Positions 10,562-22,084 are shown, numbered from the stretch's first letter. The stretch: 64,000 nucleotides of DNA from Acanthamoeba sp. SK_2022b (GCA_027943245.1 JANDJZ010000068.1:92277-156276), one strand, 5' to 3'. The notes: generated by a model not told the origin, from the sequence alone. Made by a program: numbers and translations.

Positions 10562-12784
10562 TTAGCCGAATCTCGCGGCAGCGAGAGAACGCTGAGCGAT
10601 CTTGGCGTCGTGAAGCGCAGGAAGGGGCTCGCCAGTGATAGGATCCCTCCTCTCCTCGCCGACGAAGCTGATGTTGCAGGCCTGAGGACGGCGGCCCTGG
10701 GCGTAGGCGGCGCGCTGCTTGTAGCGGACGATGCGGCCGCAGAGGAAGGTGTCCCAGTAGCCACACTTTTGGCTGCGACTGACGCCGGGGGTGTCCTTGA
10801 GCCACCAGTCTTCGTACCACTCGCCATCGGGTGCGATATCCTTACGGTGGAAGAAGATGTCGAGCGTCTGCTCGGGCAGCTGGCCGGGATTCGGCGTCTG
10901 CGAGATGAAACCCCAGCAGCCATTGAACATCTTGAGCGATCCGATGCGCCACTGCTCGGCCGAAAAGCGGGTCTTGAAGATGTCCTTCCACCTCTCATTC
11001 TGCTGCAGAAGCGAGTAGATCCAGGCCCATTCGTCCGATTCCGAATCTTCATCGCCAATCGTGGGATCAACAGGCGTCGGCGGGAGCATCGCCCCCTCGG
11101 CAGATTCGAGCAGCTTGTAGCGCCTCAGATAGAGATCCTTCCATAGACCGTCATCGTTGGCCAGATAGGCGAGGCGGCGCTTGCACACCTGCTCCAGGTG
11201 GCCGAGATCGCTACCAGAGAGGTAGCTGAAGATGCGCAGTAGGGTCGTCGAAGGCAGCATGAGCAGGCCCGACGTCTCGTTGGCGTCGTCGATGATCTTG
11301 AGCGAACCGAGCTGGCTGCTGAGGGGCGAGGCCGAGACAGCGAACGACGAGGGCGCCGAGGGTGAGCGAGGGCCCATAGAGCCACCCGCCTGACCCTGCT
11401 GTTGGTGGCTGCGCGAGATCTGGATGGGCTGAGAGCCCGACCCGTGGAGGAGAGGCGACGATGAGAGCCGAGGCGACTGCAGTACTGCAGAGGCCGAGCC
11501 GCGAGGGGAGATGCCCTCGTCATCGAAACAAATATTGTTGCCATCCGTCGGGGCCGCCGCGTAGAGGCTAATCGAAGGGATGTTAGCGCTGCCGTACAGC
11601 TGCTTGCCCTGGCCGTTCGAGCCCGCCGAGCCCTTGAGCGCCGTCGACAGGTACGAGTGCTGGTTGCGAGGGGGCGACGAGCGCGGCATCGATCCGAGGC
11701 CGCCATTGTTCCTCAACCGCGCAGGGGGCGAGGCCGGGTAGCCCCCGCTGCCGCCCAGAACCGACGCCCCGCGAGCGCCGGGTGCGTGGACGGGCTGCGA
11801 ACGCGGAGGCGACGCACGGAAGTGACCGCCTCCGCTGCTTCCGCCGTGGTAGCCGCCTCCGCCACCTGAGGTCGGGTAGTGCCCGCTGCCCGCGTACTGG
11901 AACTGCTGCTGTTGCTGTTGCTGCTGCTGCTGATAGCCGCCGGCAGCGTAGCCATTGCCGAAGTTGCCGCTGTGCTTATGGCCGGCGCCGTTCGGCAGGC
12001 CCGAGCTGCCGGGACGCGCGTTGGAGTACTTGCCGCTGCCGGCTTGGGCCGAAGGCCCAGATCCGACTGCGCCGTTGGAGTAGAGGGAGTAGTTGTGCTT
12101 CCTCGTCACGACGCCGTTGGTCGAGTGGAGCCCGTTCGAGTGGAAACTGCCGCCACCGCCGGTGGGGAGACCGTAAGCGCCGGCGCCGCCTTGAAGGTGC
12201 TGTTGATGATTGAGATGCTGGTGATGATTGTTGAGTTGCTGCTGATGAAGGCCTGCTCCTCCGAGAGACCGTACATCGTGGTGATCTTCCTCTGAAGAAT
12301 AGACAAGCGAATGCAGGGCCGGAGAGGTGGGGGGCGAGAGGATGGGCGACGAGGAGAAGAGGGACGACGATGCCGCCGACGAGTAGAAGCTGCCTTCATC
12401 GAAGGACGACCTCTGCAGGCCAAGCGCACCGTGGCTTCCTCCCATCTGATGCAGATGGCCTTGAGCTCCTCCTCCCAGAGCGTGGAGCAAGTGGCTCTGG
12501 TGGGTCGGGGCCGAAGAGGTCGAGAGGCTCATCGCGGGCCAGCCACCAGTAGAAGCCGCAACAGGAGCACCACCCCCGAAGGCTCCCGCATGGTCTGCGC
12601 TCATCGTCTGGCCTAGCCTCGTCGGCGGGTCGTCGGAGAAGAGACTGTCGACCACGGACAGGGATGACCAGAACGAGACATCGCCGCCTGGGCCTGCTGC
12701 TTGAGCTCCCGCAGATGATGGTACACCGTGAGTTGTAGGAGTAGAGTCTTCGGGACCCTGCCGTCTCTGCATGGTGGATAGCAT
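10562..12784 (-). CDS. F-box protein with C-terminal cold-shock-like domain
   Basis: This is a single uninterrupted frame of 740 codons from ATG 12784 to TAA 10562-10564, unusual here because most genes are intron-rich. Residues 1 to about 500 are low complexity: His/Gln/Gly/Ser-rich, with a pure Gln run near 11910-11935. An F-box begins at about residue 513 (LPSTTLLRIFSYLSGSDLGH, then VCKR and the DGLWKDLYLRRY ending), the Skp1-binding adaptor fold of SCF ubiquitin ligases. The last 150 residues contain GSLKMFNGCWGFISQ, DIFFHRKDI and CGRIVRYK with GRRPQACNISF. This is the strand order and RNP-1/RNP-2-like spacing of a cold-shock domain, so nucleic-acid binding is likely. Inference: an SCF adaptor that acts on or through RNA-bound substrates. 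The F-box is firm; the cold-shock assignment is good but not certain. Confidence 0.82.
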   Translation of the reverse strand: MLSTMQRRQGPEDSTPTTHGVPSSAGAQAAGPGGDVSFWSSLSVVDSLFSDDPPTRLGQTMSADHAGAFGGGAPVAASTGGWPAMSLSTSSAPTHQSHLLHALGGGAQGHLHQMGGSHGALGLQRSSFDEGSFYSSAASSSLFSSSPILSPPTSPALHSLVYSSEEDHHDVRSLGGAGLHQQQLNNHHQHLNHQQHLQGGAGAYGLPTGGGGSFHSNGLHSTNGVVTRKHNYSLYSNGAVGSGPSAQAGSGKYSNARPGSSGLPNGAGHKHSGNFGNGYAAGGYQQQQQQQQQQFQYAGSGHYPTSGGGGGYHGGSSGGGHFRASPPRSQPVHAPGARGASVLGGSGGYPASPPARLRNNGGLGSMPRSSPPRNQHSYLSTALKGSAGSNGQGKQLYGSANIPSISLYAAAPTDGNNICFDDEGISPRGSASAVLQSPRLSSSPLLHGSGSQPIQISRSHQQQGQAGGSMGPRSPSAPSSFAVSASPLSSQLGSLKIIDDANETSGLLMLPSTTLLRIFSYLSGSDLGHLEQVCKRRLAYLANDDGLWKDLYLRRYKLLESAEGAMLPPTPVDPTIGDEDSESDEWAWIYSLLQQNERWKDIFKTRFSAEQWRIGSLKMFNGCWGFISQTPNPGQLPEQTLDIFFHRKDIAPDGEWYEDWWLKDTPGVSRSQKCGYWDTFLCGRIVRYKQRAAYAQGRRPQACNISFVGEERRDPITGEPLPALHDAKIAQRSLAAARFG

Positions 12785-13671
12785 CCGATCGCAGGACTGG
12801 TTGGTGTTGATTAGAAGACCTGCCCTAACGTGTCTGTAGGGATCTTTCTTTTAACTACTTTGGCCGAGAGAGGATTCGCGAAGGGTTGATGGATGATGAA
12901 AAGTGCCCGGGCTCGGTCAGAAGAACGCTTCCGTGTCTTTGGACGTAGGCTAGATCGACTGATGGAGGCGAAGGAAGAAATATTCCCCTTGTCCAGCGGT
13001 CTTCTCGTCTACGAAGAAGATGGTGAAGGAAGCGGTCGTGGGGACGGCCCACGGAGATGAGATTTTAGGTCCGACCTTCGAAGGGCGCGACGTGGATTTT
13101 GTGGTCTACTGGGCCGCGGGAGTCTCGAGACGCAGAGAGAGGAGAGGCTCTCACTTAGCGCAAACCTTCAAACCCTTCAAGGTCAGGGTGCCTGGTGGCT
13201 TCGCGTGTCGCTCCTTCCTGCGCCGTTATCTCGTTGGTATTGTAAACTGCTCCGCGCCTGTCTCTTCTTCTCCCGACTTGGGCACGTGGCTTTCGAATTA
13301 ATTAAACATGTGAAATTTCTTACCAACTGCGACGTGGTTGGTCGAGCTGGTAGTTGCCGATATTTACCACCTTTCAAACCCAGAAATTTCTGAACTTCGT
13401 GGAATGCGTCGTGCACGCGGGCGTAACCGATTGAAAACTGATGGAAAGCAGATTGGCCTCTGCCGCGTGGTTGAGCTCTTTTGCCGTCTTATCAAAACGC
13501 GTGAGACACGGCCGCGTGGCAAAGATAAATAAAATCAAAAGGGGATATCTAGCGGTGGTGTTGTGGCGTAAAGTACATCAACGTGGAGAAACACAAAGCG
13601 CGTCACAGTACGGGGGTGAGTTGCTGCTACAAACGAAGCGAGGCTAAGCGCAGTCGTCCCAAAGCGACGTC
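12785..13671. other. Intergenic, head-to-tail
   Basis: Nearly 900 bp separate the F-box gene start from the kinase stop. Small open frames on both strands show neither domain nor splice continuity. The stretch probably contains the F-box promoter and 5' UTR. Nothing else is supported. Confidence 0.55.
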
Positions 13672-15692
13672 TCAGCTGGCCGCGGGTTTATCGCTGTCGC
13701 TGGACTTCTTCAAGGCCTCCTTTCGCTCCTTTTCCTTCTCCTTCTCGATCTCCTTTTCGATGGATCCCACGGTGCTGCTCTTGTTGGTCATCGACCGGAA
13801 CTTGAACGACTGTCCCTTTCGTGACAGGATCGACACTCTTTGCACATCCTTCTTGAGCTTCTTCTCTTTCTTCTTCTTGTTGGCCTTGAGCTCCGACGCA
13901 ACAGATCTGCAAAAACAGATAGGAGTTCACCAAATAGCAAACAGTAAATAACAGAGTTGAAGAAATATAACTAAAAAAACGAAGGGACACAACTAGCGAT
14001 TCGTGAAAACGCACATGAGCAATTCCTCGTGGCTTTGCGTTCGCTTGGGTTTCTCGTCAACCAGAGTTTGGAGAATCTTTTTGAGCTTCGCGTCCTTCTC
14101 TTTCTTTCCCTATGAAGAGGTTGACGTGGTTTTTGCAGTTGTTAGCCTCCGCTGAGCCGTTACGTTATCGCATTCGTGAGGAGATTAGGGGGGGGGGGGG
14201 CAATGCACATTGTGGTCGGCCGACAGGACCATGTTGGCCAGCGCGAGGACTTCGTCGGTGTAGGATCGCATCTCAGCCAGCTGAATCAACAGATCGTCTC
14301 TCTGGCCCATCACTCTCTGCGCGACAGGCAGGTCAGCCAAGCGTTGCGATGCGCGAGGTCGGCAGCGCACGACCACGACGAGGACAACAACATCACAAGC
14401 CACATCAAGAATCTCAAGTGGCCACGCACCTCGACTTCTTGTTCGAGCTCGTCGTTTCGGCTCCGCAGCTTCCCGTTGTCGTAGAGGGCATCCTCCAGCT
14501 TCTTCCACATCGCGGCGTAGGGCTTGTCTGGCGTGGACGTCTTGATCTCTGCACACCGCCGCGCGCGGGCACCGCACAATCGAGCGTGAGCCGCGGGAGC
14601 TGCGGGAGGCGATCGCAGAACAGGAGACCGCAGACGGTCGTCCAGCGTACCGCTTGAGTTGCGAGCCGAGTCGCTGTCCGACTTGTCCACCCGCTCGAAG
14701 CCGTCGGAGCTGGAGCTGAGGAAGATGATGGTCTTCTCCTTGTCCGCGCTCGGCGGCGAGGTCATCGGCGTATGCCGGAACTTGAGGAAGTGCTCGGCGT
14801 CGTCGCTGTTACAGGCCAGACCCTACGCACGCACACACGTGCACCGAGTGAGCGACCTCTCCCGGGACACTCGCAACGCAACACAGACACAGGGGTGCCG
14901 ATATGGGTCGCACATTTTGGCAGATGGGCCGCTCCTCGGTGTCGATGGCGTATTTGGAGAAGGACTTCTTGAGGGCCTTGTCCTCCTTCTCCTTCTGCTG
15001 CATTCGCATGCTCTCGCGGCTCTCCTTGAGCCGTATCTTTTCCTCCCGCTTCTTCTCCTTCTTCTCCATCTTCTCCTCCCTTCGCTTCTCGCGCTCTCGT
15101 CGCTCCCGCTCGGCCTTCTCCCGCTTCCTGTTCATCTCCTCGGCCGTGTCGCTCGAGTGCGACTTCATCGCCGCGGTCATCCGCCGCACGCTGCTGCCGC
15201 TCTTCCGCTTGCTGCCCCCGCTTCCCAGGCTCGGCGACGGGCCGGACGCCGATACTGATCTCCCCTTCGGCTTGCCCTCTCGCTCCCACTCCTCCATCTC
15301 CTGCTCCGACGATGGCATGCGCGGCATCTTCTCTCCGTTCTCATCCTGGAATGCAAACAAACGAGTGATCAGCATTCCAGACAAGATGTGGGGGGGTCAG
15401 GGGGAGAGTGAGGCTTGAGTTGATGGGCAAGCACCTCTTCTGAGTCTGATTCGACGGAGGGATAGGACGAAGAGATGTACATGGTGTCGCCCCGACTGTC
15501 GTCGTCTTCGTCGTCATCCCGATCGGACTGCGGGTCGGAGGACGACGCGCGCTGGATGATCATTGAGTTGTGGGTCTTGAGCGACGTCTTGAGCTCCTCC
15601 GGCGGCAACACGACCTACGCCGCATCACCCACAATCAGCGCCGCGTACATGTCGCCCGTGTCACGAGACTCGTTATGCGCGGTGGCTGTGCG

Positions 15693-15760
<68 letters not shown>

Positions 15761-17504
15761 GTGTTGTGTGTGTGTGTGTGTGTGCGTGTGCGCGCGCGTG
15801 GCGAGGAGGTATACCAGGTCAGATTTGGACTCGGGGGGCACGGCTTTGGTGATCCAGGGGTGTGATAGGAGCTCCTTGGCCGAGGGCCGCTTGGACGGCT
15901 CCTTGTTCCAGCACTTGTTCAGGAAGTCCGCCAATTCCTGCGTTGCGTGCACACAAGGGAGGCCCGCGGTGAGCTAGGGCAATGGCTAGGGGAGAGGCGA
16001 GTGTGTGGTACGTCGGAGCAGGGCTTGGGCAGAGGCGGGCGGCGCTCCTTCACGATCCTGTACATGGCCGCCAGAGGCTGCAGATCGAAATGAGGCGGCT
16101 CGCCCATGATCAGCTGATAAACGGTCGAACCGACCGACCTGAACACGCACGAGAGGGAGGGAAAGAGAGCCGATGGTCAGCGGCGAGGCCTCGTCTTCTG
16201 GCAGAAGCGAAGCGAACCAGATGTCGGATTTGGTAGAATGGCCGGCCACTTCGATGACCTCCGGCGCCACTGTACAGGGAAAAGAGCAGGAGATGCAAAG
16301 GACGGCGTGAGCCAGGAGACGATGACAAAGGGTGGAAAGAGTGAGGAGAGCTCCACGCACTCCAGTACGGCGTTCCCACGACCGAGAATCGCTTCTCGCT
16401 CTCGTTGATGACCGCAGCCACGCCGAAATCGGTCAGCTTGATGCCGCCGTCCTTGGTGAGCAGCACGTTTGCTCTGGATCGCGCCCAGACCAATCAGCAA
16501 ACGCAGCACGAGAGACCACTCGGTCAGTGCGCGCGTGCGTGTATGTTGCGTTACCCCTTGATGTCCCTGTGGATCACGCGCTGTTCGTGAAGGTAGGCCA
16601 GGCCCTTGAGCATCTGGGCGGTGTAGATGGCCGTGATGTTCTCGGGGAACCGCCCATAGTCCTTGAGCACGTCGGAGAGCGCGCCCTCCTCGACATACTC
16701 GAGTACGAGGTGCAGGAAGTCCTGCGTCTTGACGTATCCGATGAATTTGACCACGTTGGCGTGGTTGAGCTTCTCAAGCACGTCGGCTTCGGCCTGCGCC
16801 ACAATGTTAGGTGATCGCGGTGTGAGCCCAAACGATACGCAACACACACACACAACACAGACACACAAGAGAGGAGGACGAAGAAAAGATACCATGACGG
16901 CGGCGAGCTTCGACTTGGTGATTTTGGCAGCGTGGAAGCGTTTGATAGCCACGATTTGGCCAGTGTTGACGTTCAGCGCCTTGTGCACGGTGCCGAAGCC
17001 GCCTCGGCCGATTAGCTTGCCCATACGCTGCACACCAACACCACCGCGTGAGCAGGAAAGAACGAAAAGCGACAGTGCCCAGAAGAAGAAGGGGGGGGGG
17101 GTTGAAGAAAAGAGGCTCAACGCGAGTTTAAACAACACTAAATCATGCCCAGACTTCTTATACTTCTCACTGTGTTTTTATTGTTATTTATATTGTTTTA
17201 CGCAAGAGTAATAAAATAATTGAACCCATAAAAGTAAAGGGGCTAAGAAATAAAAATCAAAATATTGGCATACGTATTGGCCGGCCATGAGCCCTTCGCA
17301 CTCTTCTCCTTTGCCGCCCGGCACTGAGAAGGACGTCCTCCTTCCTCCTTGGCTGCGGGTCGAAGATTTGGAGCTACTGTCGTCGTCTTCGTCTTCGCTG
17401 TTGTCGTCTTCGTCTTCCTCGTGGTTTTCCATCTCCTTCTCAAGATTATTGAGTCCCTTCATATCATCATCTTCGCTCGTTGCCGATGAGAGAGAGGACG
17501 CCAT
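13672..17504 (-). CDS. STE-group Ser/Thr protein kinase (Cdc7/MAP3K-epsilon-like) with coiled-coil tail
   Basis: The start is ATG 17504 ([14 protein letters not shown]) and the stop TGA 13672-13674, with about a dozen exons. An acidic leader splices to [18 protein letters not shown], the glycine loop. Then follow VAIKRF (catalytic Lys), [26 protein letters not shown] plus APEV, and [19 protein letters not shown]. The motif set is complete, so the kinase should be active. VGTPYW-APEV and the short GEPPH linker are typical of Cdc7/SepA/MAP3K-epsilon kinases, which act in septation and cytokinesis pathways; that subgroup is inference. The C-terminal half (15620-13672) is charged and includes a long [18 protein letters not shown] helix and a Lys-rich end, suggesting coiled-coil self-association. 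An intron at 15695-15800 is almost pure GT dinucleotide on the plus strand. Confidence 0.9.
15695..15800. repeat. (GT)n microsatellite in kinase intron
   Basis: About 100 bp of nearly pure GT dinucleotides with two short interruptions, reading as CA in the sense of the host gene. Confidence 0.95.
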
Positions 17505-17874
17505 CTTTTAAATAACGAATTCGAAAATGTCGAGATTAACCGGAAGATTGGCTGCTTTGGCGAGAATGGGCGGCGTTGCGAGAGGCCTTGGAGTTTAGAA
17601 GGCAGCAAAACGTCAAGCAAGCAGTACAGCTCAGGAGCGGCAGGAGCGGAAGGTGGCGGGGAAACCGTCCGGCAGGCGGTGTGTTGGCCGCCTCCGGTGC
17701 TCTCGGTTCAAACGTTTAATTTATGCGATCGTGCGCCATTGGCTCGCTTAGCAGCACCGCAGAAGCAACAGGCATGCGTTGGCCGACTGGCGGGAGGAAC
17801 ACGTATGAACGTTGCTTGTGGTAGGTGGGTTTGAACGGCTATGTGTTGTGGTCTCTACAAAGAGTTCTATGTCT
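17505..17874. other. Intergenic, head-to-tail
   Basis: The 370-bp gap lies between the kinase start and the stop of the next minus-strand gene. No gene or RNA was recognised. Confidence 0.55.
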
Positions 17875-19758
17875 CTACATTGGGGAAACGGTGGATGTGG
17901 GAAGTTGGGAGGCGTCCATGTGCGCCAGCTCCTGTCGAGCGGCGTCGATAGTGGGGCCATCCATGATGGAGGCCAGGTCGATGCCGGGGATGGAGAAGCC
18001 CGAACTGAACAGGTATACCACGTATATATCTAACGTGCGGAGCAGCTGCACGAATCCCATCTTTTCAAAAAGTACGGTGTTAGTCGACTACAGCTACCAT
18101 CTCCCCCAGGAGAGGGGCGTACGTGAGCTTCGCGAAGGCTCTGCATGACCTGCGGTCCGATCAGCGCCCACTGCGACGACTGGAAGACGCTCGGTACATT
18201 GCGAGCCCTGGATTCGGCCATGTGCGAGGCGACACTGATGGAGCGCCACACGCGAGCATCTCCCTCCACCAGAGACCCGGCCCTTTCGCTCACTGTCTGC
18301 ATCTCCTGCATGCCCCTCTCGATCTTCTCATGGGCTGTGGCATCGAAGTGGGTTCTTGGTAAGACGTAGAACTGAAATGAAGTAGGAGAGGAGGACCAGG
18401 ATCGTACCGTCGGAGGCATCCAAGAGTGCGCCGCAAGTGAGGCCAGTTAGCATTCCGCCACCGGCGATCGCCGTGAGCGTGGCGAGGGTTCCACTCACCA
18501 GCAGACCGGCTCCGCCCGTGAGGACTACACCGGCGGCGAGGGCTCCCAATGCGGACACGGCAAAGAGCGAGGAGCGTGAATGCGCGCGACGTGCGCTCTT
18601 GGCGATGACCGCGGCATCCGACAAGAGGCCGGCCATGAGATGTTCCTGTCTCTTGGCAATCTCATCAGCCTCTAGAGCTGCGCCAGTCGCCACCTGATAA
18701 TCAAAACACGACTGGTGAGTACGGGACTACGTGGACTGTTGGCCAACGGTAAGGCACGATACCTCGTTGAGGAGTTGAAGGTAGGCGTTCATTCTTAGGG
18801 GATCTTGGGTTGCAGCTGCCGACTCGATTCCCTGAATCGCTACCAACACGGAGCGCACTCGTTCTCGCAGGGTCACCGCAGTCTGCGCCAACAGTGGTTA
18901 GTGTGAGTTACAAGGGAGAACAAGAGTTTACCTGGTTGACTTACCCGAGACGAACTCTGCAGAATGACCGCGTAGTCGCGGGACCGGGCTCGCAGCGCTT
19001 CGAGGTGCGCGTTGTGCTTTTTCACGTCGGCAGCAATGCGTGACAGCTCGAGCCATCGGTTCGTTATCTGGCGATGGTTGTTGACAAGCACGCTCCCCAC
19101 GGGCTTATTCAAGCCTGCATTTGAGAAACGAGGTCAGCAGTAACGCCTCGCGTTTCCTCACTCGCGGAAGCGAGAACGAACCTTTCATGGGCACGACCGA
19201 GGCCAAGCGCTGGGTGAGATGCACTAGTGCATCGCCGGCAAGCTCTTCGGCGTTCATAGGCGAAGCCACATCGCCGCTGTCCCGCCACTGCCTCATGCGC
19301 TCCTCTTCCGTCCGTAAAGGGGTGACTAGCCACACACAAGACCATCACATAAGACATGTACTGGCACTACAGAACGGGCGAGCAGGAGGCTTACTTGGTA
19401 TCACAGTTTCTACGCCATTGGCCCCCATCCTGGTCTCGGAGAAAGCGGTCGCGGTGGTGACCTCCGCGTGCCTCGAGTCGCCTCTGATTTCGCGAATGAT
19501 CATCCCACCCACGCCCACTATCGACGTAGCACGGGCAGGCAGAGAGGGATCGACGTCGCGCAGTCTCTTGCTGAGGCGCCGCAGGCCGTTGCGATGCTTG
19601 AGGGCGGTCTCTGACACCGAGTCGGGGATGGTGATCGAACCGGAGAGGCTCCGGCGCAGTCCCGCAGCAATGCTCTTATTGCGTCTGGATGAAGGCGGTG
19701 CCTCCCTCGGCAGGGGCAGGTCCATCGGATTCACGTGTTGTTGTGCAGTAGCGCTCAT
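17875..19758 (-). CDS. Unknown protein with glycine-rich hydrophobic segment and flanking helices
   Basis: This gene is not recognised. The start is ATG 19758 (MSATAQQHVNPMDLPLP) and the stop TAG 17875-17877. Exons join in phase at several GT-AG introns; for example ETVIP joins to ITPLRTEEERMRQW, and PMK to GLNKPVGSVLVNNHRQ. The N-terminal third is basic and Ser-rich. The middle is helical and charged (ELSRIAADVKKHNAHLEALR). A long hydrophobic Gly/Ala/Leu/Thr-rich segment follows at 18580-18430 (SALGALAAGVVLTGGAGLLV and on to GGGMLTGLTCGALL), able to form a membrane hairpin. After it comes another amphipathic stretch and a short C-terminal exon (MGFVQLLRTLDIYVVYLF). The helix-hairpin-helix plan resembles pore-forming or membrane-remodelling proteins only in outline. 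No function is assigned. Confidence 0.65.
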
Positions 19759-20341
19759 GCGTGAGTGTGTTTTGAGGCAGTGTGAATAGGAGTGTGGTTC
19801 TTGGTGAGAGTGAGTTTGAGAAGGGATCGTAGAATGAGACAAACTAGAAAACGGATGCCCCCGTCAACTCATGTAGCGGTTGTAGCGGGGTGGCCAGATG
19901 TCGGGGTGAACGAAGACGTTTCTGAGTACAGAAGAGCGGATGTGACACCGGCAGTCCGCGGATGCTTGAAATCCACCATAGGGCTCGCTGCAAGGTTCGA
20001 TCATCTCATGTGATGGTTCTGACTTCTGAGGCCAGGATGCGATCTGCAGATTGGGCCAGCTGCTAGCGCACGGCGCTGATTGACGAACAGACGCGAGTAT
20101 CAACAAAAAAGAAATGAAAGAAGAAATGGAAGCAAGAAAATGCAAAAGTAACTGCGTGCCCGTGCAGCAGATGAGCGGAGCGCGGCTCGTTCGGCGCTCG
20201 GTGGGGCCAGCGTTGCCGCTGCGTTGCGTCCTTGGCGCTTTTCCGTTTCGTGGTTCGGCTTCCGTACGCTGGCAACCACCCCATCGTTCTGTTCAAATCT
20301 CACTTAGGGGGGGCAGGCATTAAGGCATTGCCAGAGAGACA
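19759..20341. other. Divergent intergenic region
   Basis: About 580 bp separate the divergent starts of the unknown minus-strand gene and the MORN gene, so it should hold both promoters. No conserved element or RNA gene was recognised. Confidence 0.5.
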
Positions 20342-21385
20342 ATGGTTCGAAAGTTCCACCACAGTTTGCAACCGCTACCGCTCGATGCCCTTCGCCAGGT
20401 TAGATCCTCCTCCATTCGGCCAACCTTCTCCTTCATCCCTAATCCATCTCGCCTCTCAACAAGGAGGAATCTCCGGGTGACTGCCGCGTGCTGGAAGCCC
20501 GACTCCGCAAGCAGGTACCATCTCTGTGGTCAAGAACTGCAAGTCCTCTCTCGCTTGGCAGCTCACCTGAAGGGGCCCACTGGGGTGGTTTTGCATTGAA
20601 GGAAGCACCACCTCCCAGACGGCAGCACGTACGAAGGCGATTGGGAGGATGGCAAGCAGCACGGACGCGGGAAGCAGATCTTCGCGGACCAGTCCTCATA
20701 TGAGGGTGAGTTCGTGAAGGGCGTCTTCGAGGGCGAGGGCAAGATGACATTCGATGATGGCACCGTGCTCGAGGGCACGTGGCGGCAGGGCAGCATCGTG
20801 CGGGGCAAGCAGACGCGCGTGGAGGACGGCCTGCTCTACGTGGGCGATTTCAAGGACTCGCTCTTTCATGGCCACGGCATGGCCAAGAGCAGCGACCAGC
20901 TCTACGAGGGCGAGTGGCGCAACGGCGAGCCGTGCGGGCGAGGGATGGTCAAGTCGCGTAATGGCGTAACCTACGAGGGCGAGATGATGGGCGGCCGACC
21001 GCACGGCCGCGGCAAGGAGACCAACCCGCGCAAGGGCCACGTTTACGAGGGCGATCTCCGATACGGCATGAAAGAGGGTCATGGCAGGCTCACCTACGCC
21101 GATGGGAGCGTCTACGAGGGCCAGTTCCAGAACGACGTACCCGAGGGCCGCGGCAAGCTCACGCGGGCCAACGGGGAAACGTACGAAGGGCAGTGGCGGC
21201 GGGGCAAGCAGTCGGGTAAGGGTCGCCTCGTTTTCGAGAACGGATCTAAGGCGCACGAGGGCCAATGGCGCGACGGCGTGCGACACGGCGAGGGCAAAGA
21301 GGTCTCCCTCACCGATGGTCAAGTCTTGCGCGAGGGTGTGTGGGAAAAGGGCGAGTTCTCCCTCCCCTCCATCATCACCTTGTAA
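20342..21385 (+). CDS. MORN-repeat protein
   Basis: The main exon (from about 20610) ends at TAA 21383-21385 and encodes about eleven tandem MORN units of the form YEG-W--G--HGRGK: STYEGDWEDGKQHGRGK, LYEGEWRNGEPCGRGM, VYEGQFQNDVPEGRGK and more. The 5' end is inferred. ATG 20342 opens MVRKFHHSLQPLPLDALRQ, an intron joins it to EESPGDCRVLEARLRKQ, and a second intron joins that to HHLPDGSTYEG, all in phase 0 with GT-AG borders. MORN repeats form an extended beta sheet that binds lipids or partner proteins at membranes and cytoskeleton. No catalytic domain is attached, so this is probably a scaffold. The next gene begins only 64 bp downstream. Confidence 0.88.
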
Positions 21386-21449
21386 CGAACGGAAAACAGC
21401 AGAAAAGAAAAGAAAATAAAAATAAAAAGCAGACCCCACCCAGAAGGGG

Positions 21450-22084
21450 ATGAACCCACCGCATGAGGGAAACGTTGGAGAGAAGGGCAGCTCCTCCGTG
21501 GGATCTGCGGAAGGTGCCCAAGGGAAACGGCAGCGCCAGTTGGCCGTGGCGGGTTGTATCGCCGTTTGCTTCCTCGGGTGGGGCATGTCCACCTTCCTCA
21601 TGGGCTACGTCGGACAGCGAACCTCCTTCCGAGCATCCCTCCTCTACAACACCCTGTACGCATTCTCCCCATCGTGGCCCTGGGCAACAATCTGACTAAA
21701 GACTCCTTGGTGGTGGGCAGAGGGTTTCTTCTCTGTGCGCTGCCTTTCCTCCCCCAACAGCAGTTCCGAACATTCACACGCAACCACCTGCTGTGCATTG
21801 TGTCTGGGCTGATGTTTACCTGGGCCGACGTGGGCTTCTTCAAGGTACTTTCTCTGCTGCTCTACACTAAAACCTTGCTCATGCAGTTCTTCGGCTTTGT
21901 GCAGTTATCCAGTATGGGGATGAGCGTGAGCGTGCTGGGCCCAGTGACTGCCCTCTACATCATCGTGCCAGCCATGCTAGGCGTTCTGCTGTTGGGCGAG
22001 ACTGTCACCGTGCGCAAGGTTGTGGGGATTCTCTTAGCGGTGGTGGCCATCTATCTCCTTGCTAGCGAAGAGAGCGCTGCCTGA
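21450..22084 (+). CDS. Small EamA/DMT-like multi-pass membrane protein
   Basis: ATG 21450 begins a hydrophilic leader followed by the helix AVAGCIAVCFLGWGMSTFLM. A 65-nt intron at 21656-21720 restores the frame (YNTL to GFLLCALPF). A possible 42-nt intron near 21845-21886 is in phase and could be kept or removed. The C-terminal half (SVLGPVTALYIIVPAMLGVL, then LLGETVTVRKVVGILLAVVA) closely follows the last two helices of EamA/drug-metabolite transporters, with the usual GE between them. The total is only about 175-189 residues, roughly half a ten-helix DMT carrier, so the protein would have to dimerise or be a relic. The substrate is unknown. Stop is TGA 22082-22084. Confidence 0.72.

Noticed and set aside
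13583..13951. Small plus-strand membrane-like protein
   Set aside because: It overlaps in antisense the Lys/Glu-rich last exons of the kinase, whose complement reads as Phe/Ser/Leu. It is a shadow frame.
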